Below, piece after piece: positions 7,931 to 16,035 of a stretch of DNA of 64,000 nt. The position numbers were made by a program, and so were the translations under genes. Under the pieces are notes generated by a model that was not told the DNA's origin, did not search any database, and saw nothing but the letters and a program-made list of their open reading frames with translations. Each line of letters starts with the position of its first letter. Positions within the stretch are counted from its first letter, which is position 1. The DNA comes from Vallitalea maricola (GTDB taxonomy: Bacteria; Bacillota; Clostridia; Lachnospirales; Vallitaleaceae), in NCBI RefSeq assembly GCF_036985595.1, contig NZ_BTPU01000028.1, forward strand, positions 32,110-96,109. The letters run 5' to 3'.

Positions 7931-9910
7931 ATGAATGGTGATATAAGAGTTGCTTTTGTAGGAAATCCTAACTGTGGGAAAACTACATTGTTTAACGCAT
8001 ATACAGGGGCTAAACACAAAGTAGGAAATTGGCCTGGAGTTACTGTAGAAAAAAAAGAAGGAACAATTACATATGATGACAATAAGATAACACTTGTTGA
8101 TTTACCTGGGATATATAGTATATCTCCTTATTCGATGGAAGAAATTCTTACAAGAGAATATATATTGGAAAATGATCCAGATGTAGTTATTAATATTGTT
8201 GATGCCTCTAATCTAGAGAGAAATCTATATTTAACACTTCAATTAATAGAACTTGGTAAGCCAGTTATCATAGCTCTTAATATGATGGATGTTGCTAGAA
8301 ACAGGGGATTTATAATTGATATCTCCAAATTATCAGAACAACTGAATGTACCTGTTGTAGAAGTTGTAGCTATTAAAAAGACAGGTTTAGATGATTTATT
8401 GAAAAAGATTATCCATACAGCTGGTAATAAAAAAGATTATGAACCAATTAAATTAGATTATGGTAATAAGATTGAAGAAGAAATAGATAAAGTAGAAAAA
8501 GAACTTTCAGGAAAAGACATTCACCATAATACATTAAGATGGTATGAATTAAAAGTTGTTGAAAATGACAGGGAAATATGTAATAAGCTAAATATAAAGA
8601 ATGAATTTAATTATGAAGAAGAGATTGCAAAAAGGAAATATGATTATATTACTGATTTCATTAATAATATTTTGACTAACCCTTATGAGGAAGATGAGAC
8701 GTTTTCTGATAGAGTGGATAAAATTGTGACTAATAAATGGGCTGGACTTCCTATTTTCATTTCTATGATGTTACTTGTGTTCGCTTTCACATTTAAAGTA
8801 GGAAACTTTTTAGCTGATTTGCTTAATATAGGATTCCAAGGCTTTAGTAACGTGATTACGGATTTATTGACATCCATAGGTGCAGCAGACTGGTTACTAT
8901 CACTAATAGTTGATGGTATTATAGGAGGAGTAGGAGGAATACTTATTTTTCTTCCTAATATTGCTTGTTTGTTTTTAGCCATATCCATACTAGAGGATAG
9001 TGGATATATGTCAAGAGTTGCCCTAATAATGGATAAATTCATGAGAAAATTAGGACTTAGTGGAAAGGCATTCATACCAATGATTCTTGGTTTTGGATGT
9101 TCAGTTCCTGCGATTATGACAGCTAGGACTCTAGAAGATGAAAGAGATAGATTGACAACTATACTGATAACACCTTTTATGTCTTGTAGTGCAAGATTAC
9201 CGATTTATATATTATTCTCAAATATATTTTTCCCAGGAAATGAAATATTAATCGCATTTTCATTATACTTTCTTGGTGTAGTTGTAGCAGTATTGATTGC
9301 TTTAATATTCAAGAAAACCCTATCCAAAGGAGAAACTGCTCCATTAATATTGGAACTACCAGCGTATAAGAAACCTTCTCCAGGCACTATTCTCATATTT
9401 GTATGGGAAAAGGTAAAAGGATATATAATTAAGGCTGGAACAATAATATTTGTTGCGTCTATAGTAATATGGTTTTTACTAGAATTTAATTTATCAGGCA
9501 AGGCGGATATAACAACTAGTATGGGAGCGTCTATTGGACAAGTTATAGCACCAGTATTCAAACCTCTGGGATTCGGTAATTGGCAAGGGGCTTTATCATT
9601 GATTGCAGGAATAATGGGTAAAGAGATTGTTGTAAGTACTATGACTGTTATTTATGGTATAGGAGATGTAGCTTCTGATGGTAACATGTTACAGTTGTCA
9701 ACTAAACTGATAGCTGCTGGTTTTACTAGCCTTAGTGCATATTCATTTATGGTTTTCTCATTATTATATACACCTTGTGTTGCTACATTAGGAGTAATAA
9801 AGAAAGAAACCAATAGCTGGAAATGGACAATATTCTCATTTGTATATCAATTGGTAGTAGCTTGGATAGTGGCAATGATTGTATATCAAATCGGAAGTAT
9901 GTTTATATAA
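7931..9910 (+). CDS. feoB: Ferrous iron transporter FeoB
   Basis: GTPase-coupled Fe(II) importer of the inner membrane. With the ATG at 7931 the protein is 659 residues; this start was chosen because AGAAAGGG (7915-7922) lies 8 bases upstream, while the in-frame GTG at 7895 and ATG at 7925 are poorly placed. The N-terminal G domain shows GNPNCGKTT (G1), DLPGIYSISP (G3) and NMMD (G4). A helical guanine-dissociation-inhibitor-like region follows (about 180-260). The C-terminal half has the multi-helix Feo gates, with GFGCSVPAIMTARTL and the second-gate segment LYTPCVATLGVIKKE, both carrying conserved Cys. It is co-regulated with feoA by the Fur box at 7516. Confidence 0.96.
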   Translation: MNGDIRVAFVGNPNCGKTTLFNAYTGAKHKVGNWPGVTVEKKEGTITYDDNKITLVDLPGIYSISPYSMEEILTREYILENDPDVVINIVDASNLERNLYLTLQLIELGKPVIIALNMMDVARNRGFIIDISKLSEQLNVPVVEVVAIKKTGLDDLLKKIIHTAGNKKDYEPIKLDYGNKIEEEIDKVEKELSGKDIHHNTLRWYELKVVENDREICNKLNIKNEFNYEEEIAKRKYDYITDFINNILTNPYEEDETFSDRVDKIVTNKWAGLPIFISMMLLVFAFTFKVGNFLADLLNIGFQGFSNVITDLLTSIGAADWLLSLIVDGIIGGVGGILIFLPNIACLFLAISILEDSGYMSRVALIMDKFMRKLGLSGKAFIPMILGFGCSVPAIMTARTLEDERDRLTTILITPFMSCSARLPIYILFSNIFFPGNEILIAFSLYFLGVVVAVLIALIFKKTLSKGETAPLILELPAYKKPSPGTILIFVWEKVKGYIIKAGTIIFVASIVIWFLLEFNLSGKADITTSMGASIGQVIAPVFKPLGFGNWQGALSLIAGIMGKEIVVSTMTVIYGIGDVASDGNMLQLSTKLIAAGFTSLSAYSFMVFSLLYTPCVATLGVIKKETNSWKWTIFSFVYQLVVAWIVAMIVYQIGSMFI

Positions 9911-9929
9911 AAAGCAATGTTATAAAAAT

Positions 9930-10000
9930 AGGCTGTTTCATAATATGCATTTTATGTTTATCTTTTGGATATTGGCATAAAAGATATTATGAGATAGCCT
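9930..10000. repeat. Long imperfect inverted repeat after feoB
   Basis: The 17-base arm at 9930-9946 pairs with 9984-10000 (15 of 17 identical to the reverse complement, the rest G-U capable), and the stem continues inward through TTTTATG/CATAAAA. There is no T run after it, so it is not a standard intrinsic terminator; it may act as a 3' end stabiliser or a weak terminator. The rest of 9911-10130 holds no visible gene. Confidence 0.6.
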
Positions 10001-10149
10001 AATTTGCTGTATGTGCTACAAAATTGTACCAAAAAGAAAAAACACATAAATAAGAGGATTTTAATAAAAAATGCAGTATATAATAATTATAATGATTTTT
10101 TAGAGACTTAATTATAATATACGTTATACAAAAGAAGGGGGCGTTTTAT

Positions 10150-11163
10150 ATAGATTGTCTAAGAATTGAACAAGAAAAGCGGGAAGACATTATTTTAGAT
10201 AAATACGCAATGAAGAGTAAAAATACTCGAGGGAGAGAAATAGAAGAAGAACCATGTGATATTAGAACGGAATTTCAAAGAGATAGAGATAGAATAATAC
10301 ATTCAAAAGCATTCAGAAGGTTAAAACATAAAACTCAAGTTTTTATATCTCCTGAGGGAGATCATTATAGAACCAGATTGACCCATACTTTGGAAGTAGC
10401 CCAAATCTCAAGGACTATAGCAAGGGCACTTAGACTTAATGAAGATCTCACAGAAGCAATTGCATTGGGACATGATCTGGGTCATACACCTTTTGGACAT
10501 GCTGGAGAATTTGCACTGAACAAAGTGTGTATCTATGGGTTTAAACACAATGAGCAGAGTATCAGAGTTGTAGAGAGATTAGAACGAAAAGGTAAAGGAC
10601 TCAATTTAACATGGGAAGTAAGGGATGGAATAGTTAATCATCCAACAGCAGGAAAGCCAAGTACTCTAGAAGGTAAGGTAGTAAGGTTGTCAGATAAGAT
10701 AGCGTATATAAATCATGATATTGATGATGCTATAAGAGCTAGAATTCTATCTGAAAAGGATTTGCCATCAGAATATACTAAGGTTCTAGGAGCAACTTCT
10801 AGATCTAGAATCAATAATATGATACATGATATTGTGAAAAATAGTATGAACAAGAATGATATTATTATGAGCAAAGACATGGAAAAGTCAATGAGCAGTC
10901 TTCGAAAATTTATGTTTGAAAATGTATATGTGGGTTCAAAAGCAAAAGAGCATGAATTGAAAGCCCATAATATGTTAAGACAGTTATATAAATATTTTAT
11001 AATCAATAAGGAACTGTTACCTATGGAGTATCAAGATATGATTGATATTAATAATGAACCTATTGAAAGAGTTGTATGTGATTATATAGCTGGAATGACG
11101 GATAGATATTCTATTAACATCTTCTCAAAGTTATTTATACCTGCTTCTTGGAAAGAAATGTAG
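10150..11163 (+). CDS. dgt: dGTP triphosphohydrolase-like HD-domain protein
   Basis: HD-superfamily phosphohydrolase that in related enzymes releases triphosphate from dNTPs. Signatures: EEPCDIRTEFQRDRDRIIHSKAFRRLKHKTQVF, the metal His in TRLTHTLEVAQISRTIAR, and the HD doublet in LGHDLGHTPFGHAGE; a second Asp lies in NHDIDDAIRA. The first ATG is at 10210, but it has no ribosome site, and the frame upstream encodes a family-like N-terminus (CLRIEQEKREDIILDKYAMKS). A strong AAGGGGG site at 10135-10141 points to an ATA codon at 10150 as the probable start, giving 337 residues; no ATG, GTG or TTG exists in frame there. It precedes dnaG and rpoD, as in many Clostridia. Function is secure at family level; the start is not. 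Confidence 0.88.
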   Translation: MDCLRIEQEKREDIILDKYAMKSKNTRGREIEEEPCDIRTEFQRDRDRIIHSKAFRRLKHKTQVFISPEGDHYRTRLTHTLEVAQISRTIARALRLNEDLTEAIALGHDLGHTPFGHAGEFALNKVCIYGFKHNEQSIRVVERLERKGKGLNLTWEVRDGIVNHPTAGKPSTLEGKVVRLSDKIAYINHDIDDAIRARILSEKDLPSEYTKVLGATSRSRINNMIHDIVKNSMNKNDIIMSKDMEKSMSSLRKFMFENVYVGSKAKEHELKAHNMLRQLYKYFIINKELLPMEYQDMIDINNEPIERVVCDYIAGMTDRYSINIFSKLFIPASWKEM

Positions 11164-11174
11164 CTTTGTGTAGT

Positions 11175-11203
11175 TTGTCGATGATTTAATAAAAATTTAT
11201 AAA
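11175..11203 (+). promoter_or_regulatory. Probable promoter upstream of dnaG
   Basis: TTGTCG (11175-11180), 17 bases, TATAAA (11198-11203). It lies right after the dgt-like stop codon and about 135 bases before dnaG. Confidence 0.5.
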
Positions 11204-11338
11204 TAATTAAACATTTTTAACAAAAATAAAATTAATTAAAGGAATCTTAAAAAGTATGTCGAAAAATAATAGGGTGTGCAAAATACAATACAATATTAAT
11301 AAGATATTACAATTAAGGAAATGGAGTTTTAATTCTAT

Positions 11339-13111
11339 ATGTATTATCCAGAAGAATTAATTGAAGAAATAAGAATACAAAATGATATTGTAGATGTCAT
11401 ATCATCGTATGTACAATTAAATAAAAAGGGTAGTACCTATTTTGGGTTATGTCCGTTTCATAATGAAAAGACTCCATCATTTTCTGTTAGCAGTGATAAA
11501 CAGATGTATTATTGTTTTGGCTGTGGCGTTGGAGGCAATGTTTATACATTTGTCATGGAATATGAGAATTTTTCATTTGTAGAAGCTGTAAAATTCTTAG
11601 CTGATAGAGTTCATATTACTTTACCAACAGTGGAAGTTTCTGATGAAGTTAAGAAACGGATGGATTTTAAACATCAACTAGTAGAGGTTAATAAAACAGC
11701 TGCTAGATATTTTTACTATCAATTGAAATCCGAAAAAGGTAAATATGCTTTGGAATACCTGCAAAAAAGAGGAATCAGTGAAGAAACACTTAAAAAATTT
11801 GGATTAGGTTATTCTAATATTTTTAGAAATGATTTATATAGATATCTTAGTGAAAAATATGATGAAAGAGTGCTTAATGAATCAGGTTTGGTTATTCCAG
11901 AGAAAAAAACTCCAGGAGAATATTTTGATCGTTTTTGGAATCGTGTTATGTTTCCTATATTTGATGTACATAATAGAATTATAGGGTTCGGAGGTCGTGT
12001 ATTAGGTGACTTCAATCCAAAATATCTCAATTCTCCCGAAACAAAGTTGTTTGATAAAAGACGTAATCTATATGGTCTTAATTTAGCTCGGTCTTCAAGG
12101 AAAGAAAATATCATTATTGTTGAAGGATATATGGATGTTATTTCATTATATCAAGCTGGTATCACTAATGTAGTAGCTTCCTTGGGAACGGCGTTTACTA
12201 TTGAACAGGCTGCATTGATTAAGAGGTATACAGATAATGTTGTAATATCATATGATAGTGATACAGCTGGAATAAAAGCTGCACTTAGAGCTATTCCAAT
12301 ACTAAAATCAAAAGGGTTATCAGTAAGAGTACTGAGAATAAAAGATTATAAAGATCCTGATGAATTCATAAAAAATAAGGGAAGTGAAGCATTTATAAAT
12401 TTAATTAATAATGCTACATCAGGCTTTATGTTTGAAATTGAAGAATTAGGAAATAAATTCAATTTAGAAGATCCAGATAACAGAACAAAGTTTCATAAAC
12501 AAGTTGCTACAAAACTTTTAGAACTAGATAGTGAAATAGAAAGAGATAATTATCTAGAAGCAATAGCTAAAATATATAATACCAAAAAACAACTATTAGA
12601 AAAATTAGTTGTAGAGACTGGTAAAAATACGGGGATTGTATCCTCTAGGCAAGAAATAAAAAAAATAAATAGCCAAAAAAACAAGAATTCGGAAGATGGT
12701 ATAATATTGGCACAAAAGAGTATATTAACATTAGTTGCTAATAATTATGATATCTATAAAATAGTAAAAAAATATTTAAAGGTGACAGAGTTTCTTGATG
12801 AGTTTTATAGAAAGGTTGCCAAGGAAGTTTACGAAGCCTATGAAAATAGCAAAAAAGTGGAATATGCAGTTATTATTAATAAGTTTATGGAATTAGAGGA
12901 CCAAAAGAAAGTAGCTGGAATCTTCAATAAGAAGATATTGTTTGAGAATAAACTCCAATTAGAAAAAATAATAAATGAAAATGTCAAACTAATAAAAGCT
13001 GCTAATATTGATGCTAATTCGCGTATTATAAATAACACAAATGAACTACAAAAACTTATTTTAGCAAAAAGAGAATTACAAGGATTGCATATTTCTCTTA
13101 AGGATGGTTAG
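11339..13111 (+). CDS. dnaG: DNA primase
   Basis: Synthesises RNA primers at the replication fork. The 590-residue protein begins with the zinc-binding domain (CPFHNEKTPSFSVSSDKQMYYCFGCG, residues about 38-63), then the catalytic core, with TOPRIM acidic motif IIIVEGYMDVISLYQAGITN near residue 258 and SYDSDTAGIKAA near 304 for metal binding. The C-terminal third is a low-identity helicase-interaction region. The ATG at 11339 follows GGAG at some distance; the frame has no better start. It is 35 bases from rpoD, the conserved macromolecular-synthesis arrangement. Confidence 0.96.
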   Translation: MYYPEELIEEIRIQNDIVDVISSYVQLNKKGSTYFGLCPFHNEKTPSFSVSSDKQMYYCFGCGVGGNVYTFVMEYENFSFVEAVKFLADRVHITLPTVEVSDEVKKRMDFKHQLVEVNKTAARYFYYQLKSEKGKYALEYLQKRGISEETLKKFGLGYSNIFRNDLYRYLSEKYDERVLNESGLVIPEKKTPGEYFDRFWNRVMFPIFDVHNRIIGFGGRVLGDFNPKYLNSPETKLFDKRRNLYGLNLARSSRKENIIIVEGYMDVISLYQAGITNVVASLGTAFTIEQAALIKRYTDNVVISYDSDTAGIKAALRAIPILKSKGLSVRVLRIKDYKDPDEFIKNKGSEAFINLINNATSGFMFEIEELGNKFNLEDPDNRTKFHKQVATKLLELDSEIERDNYLEAIAKIYNTKKQLLEKLVVETGKNTGIVSSRQEIKKINSQKNKNSEDGIILAQKSILTLVANNYDIYKIVKKYLKVTEFLDEFYRKVAKEVYEAYENSKKVEYAVIINKFMELEDQKKVAGIFNKKILFENKLQLEKIINENVKLIKAANIDANSRIINNTNELQKLILAKRELQGLHISLKDG

Positions 13112-13146
13112 ACTAGTAAACACAAGGAAAGGATGGATCCTGCGTT

Positions 13147-14223
13147 ATGGCGAATGAAGAAAATTTAAGTAAGTTTGAGGAAAAAATGAAAGCCTTAATT
13201 GATTTGGCCAAAAAAAAGAAGAATGTTCTTGAATATAAAGAGATAGAAGCCCATTTTGGTGAATTAGTAAATGATGCTGATAAAATTGAAATAGTATATG
13301 ATATCTTAGAAAAAGCAGGTATTGATGTATTAGGATTAATTGAAGAAGATGATGAACCAGTCAAAGAATTGGATTTATCTTTACCTGAGGGACTTAATAT
13401 TGATGACCCTGTAAGAATGTATCTAAAAGAAATCGGTAAGGTACCATTATTATCAGCAGAAGAAGAAGTAGATTTGGCCATGAGAATGGAAAATGGAGAT
13501 CAAGAAGCTAAGAAAAAATTAGCTGAAGCTAACTTAAGGCTGGTTGTAAGTATTGCTAAACGTTATGTTGGACGTGGTATGTTATTCCTTGATCTTATTC
13601 AAGAAGGTAATCTTGGACTTATTAAAGCTGTTGAGAAATTTGATTATAGAAAAGGTTATAAATTTAGTACTTATGCAACATGGTGGATTAGACAAGCTAT
13701 AACAAGAGCTATAGCTGACCAAGCAAGAACAATAAGAATTCCTGTGCATATGGTTGAAACAATTAATAAGCTAATAAGAGTATCAAGACAATTATTGCAA
13801 GAATTAGGAAGAGAGCCTGCTCCAGAGGAAATTGCTGAAGAATTAGATATGCCTGTAGATAAGGTAAGAGAAATATTAAAAATATCTCAAGAACCAGTTT
13901 CCTTGGAAACACCTATAGGTGAAGAAGAAGATAGTCATCTTGGTGACTTCATTCAAGATGAAAATGTTCCTATACCAGCAGATGCCGCTGCATTTACTCT
14001 TTTAAAGGAGCAGTTAGTAGATGTACTTGATACATTAACGGATAGAGAACAAAGAGTTCTGAGACTAAGATTCGGTCTTGATGATGGAAGAGCAAGAACT
14101 CTTGAAGAAGTAGGAAAAGTGTTCAACGTTACAAGAGAGAGAATAAGACAGATAGAAGCAAAAGCACTAAGGAAACTAAGACATCCAAGCAGAAGCCGAA
14201 AATTAAAAGATTATCTAGAGTAA
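13147..14223 (+). CDS. rpoD: Primary RNA polymerase sigma factor (SigA/RpoD)
   Basis: Housekeeping sigma factor, 358 residues. Region 1.2 (DPVRMYLKEIGKVPLLSAEEEV), region 2 (RLVVSIAKRYVGRGMLFLDLIQEGNLGLIKAVEKFDYRKGYKFSTYATWWIRQAITRAI), region 3 and region 4 (LTDREQRVLRLRFGLDDGRARTLEEVGKVFNVTRERIRQIEAKALRKLRHP) are all intact. Region 1.1 is short, as usual in Firmicutes. The ATG at 13147 follows AAAGGATGG. The many TTGACA/TATAAT promoters with 17-base spacing in this window fit its specificity. A terminator follows. Confidence 0.97.
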   Translation: MANEENLSKFEEKMKALIDLAKKKKNVLEYKEIEAHFGELVNDADKIEIVYDILEKAGIDVLGLIEEDDEPVKELDLSLPEGLNIDDPVRMYLKEIGKVPLLSAEEEVDLAMRMENGDQEAKKKLAEANLRLVVSIAKRYVGRGMLFLDLIQEGNLGLIKAVEKFDYRKGYKFSTYATWWIRQAITRAIADQARTIRIPVHMVETINKLIRVSRQLLQELGREPAPEEIAEELDMPVDKVREILKISQEPVSLETPIGEEEDSHLGDFIQDENVPIPADAAAFTLLKEQLVDVLDTLTDREQRVLRLRFGLDDGRARTLEEVGKVFNVTRERIRQIEAKALRKLRHPSRSRKLKDYLE

Positions 14224-14229
14224 TTCCAT

Positions 14230-14275
14230 TCACCACATAAAGTATAAGATATCCTGTACTTTAGTGGTGATTTTT
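14230..14275 (+). terminator. Terminator after rpoD
   Basis: TCACCAC plus TAAAGTA (14230-14244, one bulged A) pair with TACTTTA plus GTGGTGA (14257-14270), followed by five T. Confidence 0.88.
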
Positions 14276-14367
14276 ATAATATTTCCTACTAAAAGAAAAC
14301 TACATGAAATATAGGGTACAGAAAAGTACAATACACAAATACAAAAGCTATATGAAAAATACCGAGT

Positions 14368-14473
14368 GGAGATAGTATAGGGGAATATGGAGCAGTGAGC
14401 CAAGGACGGCGAACTCAGTCGTTTAAACATGGACGTTTAATCGACTGACGGAATATTTCCCTATACTATCTCC
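14368..14473. repeat. Structured intergenic element, family A copy 1
   Basis: Between rpoD and trmK. Two outer arms of 21 bases (14368-14388 and 14453-14473) pair with a single G-U exception. Inside are a small hairpin GCC-AAGGAC-GGC (14399-14410) and a longer one: CAGTCG (14416-14421) with CGACTG (14442-14447), and TTAAAC (14423-14428) with GTTTAA (14435-14440), closing a loop ATGGAC. A second copy is at 42116-42212 with the inner sequence largely conserved. A further small hairpin GACTGT/ACAGTC (14476-14492) follows, then the trmK ribosome site. Function unknown; it could be an RNA structure or a small mobile hairpin. The lone AT-rich bases 14276-14360 show nothing else. Confidence 0.85.
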
Positions 14474-14506
14474 GCGACTGTTAGGCACAGTCCATAAGGA
14501 GGCACT

Positions 14507-15196
14507 ATGGAAATATCAAATAGATTAAAAGCTATTAGTGATATGGTAGATAATAATTCAGTCATAGGAGATGTAGGCACAGACCATGGATACATACCCA
14601 TTTATTTGGCAAAACAACACAGAATAAAGCATGCCATAGCACTAGATATAAATAAAGGACCCTTAGAAAAGGCTAAAAAGAATATTAAAGAATATAATGT
14701 AGAAAACTATGTCGAGACTAGATTATCTGATGGGTTAAAAGAAATAAACGAAAATGAAGTGGATACTATTATAATTGCAGGAATGGGTGGAACACTTATA
14801 GAAAGAATTTTAGATGATGGTTCTAATATAGTATGTAGTGTTCATAAATTAATATTGTCACCACATTCCGATACCCAGTGTATCAGAAAAAAAGTACATG
14901 AACTCTATTTCACAATAACTAAAGAAAAATTAATCAAAGATGAAGGAAAATATTATAACATAATATGCGCTGAGAAAGGAAAAGAAAAAAAATATGATAC
15001 TATAGGCTATAAATATGGTAAAATATTAATTGAAGAGAAAGTACCTTTACTTAAAGAAAAGCTACAAGTAGAGAAAAGTAAGTATACACAAGTGTTAGAA
15101 ATTCTTAATAGACAAAATACAGAGAATGCAATAGCAAGAAAAAAAGAGATACTATCAGAATTGAACATTTTAGAAGAGGTGTTAGGATGTCTGTAA
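14507..15196 (+). CDS. trmK: tRNA (adenine(22)-N(1))-methyltransferase TrmK
   Basis: SAM-dependent methylation of A22 in tRNA. The 229-residue protein starts ISNRLKAISDMV, then SAM motif I VIGDVGTDHGYIPIYLAKQ, motif II ALDINKGPLEKAKKNI, and the family signature IIIAGMGGTLIERIL, with a C-terminal coiled coil. The AAGGAGG ribosome site fixes the ATG at 14507. It overlaps the nif3-like gene by 10 bases, the conserved yqfN-yqfO pair downstream of sigA in Firmicutes. Confidence 0.93.
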   Translation: MEISNRLKAISDMVDNNSVIGDVGTDHGYIPIYLAKQHRIKHAIALDINKGPLEKAKKNIKEYNVENYVETRLSDGLKEINENEVDTIIIAGMGGTLIERILDDGSNIVCSVHKLILSPHSDTQCIRKKVHELYFTITKEKLIKDEGKYYNIICAEKGKEKKYDTIGYKYGKILIEEKVPLLKEKLQVEKSKYTQVLEILNRQNTENAIARKKEILSELNILEEVLGCL

Positions 15197-15987
15197 AATG
15201 TATTGAAATAATTAGCAAAATGAAAGAATTAGCACCACCCAAATTAGCTGAAAGCTGGGATAATGTTGGCTTGTTAGTTGGTGACAGTAATATGAGGGTT
15301 GAAAAAATATTGATATCTTTAGATGCAACGAAAGATGTTGTCGACGAAGCAATTTCAAATGAAGTAGATATGATATTAACTCATCATCCAATTATTTTTA
15401 AAGGTGTTAAACATATAAACACTTCAACTGTTATTGGCAGAAAGCTTATTAAATTGATTAAGAATGATATCTGTGTATATTCAGCTCACACTAATCTTGA
15501 TTCAGCTAGTGAGGGATTATCAGTTTTATTAGCTGACAAATTAAAATTGAATGATAGTGATATTCTAGAACCTAACAATAACTTTGATGTACTAGATTTA
15601 TGTGGTACAGGTAGGATCGGTTACCTAGAAGAAATGACTTTAGAAGAATTGAGTCATTATGTAAAAGATAAACTTAATCTGGAGAGGGTTAGAGTAATAG
15701 GTAATTTGGATAAAAGAATCAAGAAAGTGGCTGTGAGTCCTGGCAGTTCTATGGAATTTGCAGAGACTGCATATAAAAACGGTGCAGATGTCTATATAAC
15801 AGGTGATATAAAATATCATGATGCAATGGATTATCAAGAAAAAGGAATGGCTCTAATAGATGCTGGACACTTTGGTACCGAAAACATTGTACTGCCTATG
15901 TTTGAGCAGTACATTAAAAAATGTTTTGGTGAACAACTACAAATCATTACCAGCAAGATTAATAAAGATCCTTTTATCATAAAATAG
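15187..15987 (+). CDS. Nif3-like dinuclear metal centre protein
   Basis: Member of the NIF3/DUF34 family, which forms hexameric rings with a two-metal site; the in vivo role is unsettled. Metal-ligand motifs are LTHHPIIFKG (residues about 58-67), SAHTNLDSA (about 98-106) and the C-terminal DAGHFGTE (about 224-231). At 266 residues it lacks the inserted PII-like domain that makes the Bacillus homologue about 370 residues. Its start overlaps the end of trmK, so the two are translationally coupled. Confidence 0.92.
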   Translation: MSVKCIEIISKMKELAPPKLAESWDNVGLLVGDSNMRVEKILISLDATKDVVDEAISNEVDMILTHHPIIFKGVKHINTSTVIGRKLIKLIKNDICVYSAHTNLDSASEGLSVLLADKLKLNDSDILEPNNNFDVLDLCGTGRIGYLEEMTLEELSHYVKDKLNLERVRVIGNLDKRIKKVAVSPGSSMEFAETAYKNGADVYITGDIKYHDAMDYQEKGMALIDAGHFGTENIVLPMFEQYIKKCFGEQLQIITSKINKDPFIIK

Positions 15988-16035
15988 TATAACTAAAATG
16001 AGGCAAATAATTAAAATTACGAAGGGGGTACTAAC

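Noticed and set aside
14444..14453. CTGACGGA in family A as a hammerhead ribozyme core
   Set aside because: It does not match CUGANGA and there is no GAAA partner in the right place.
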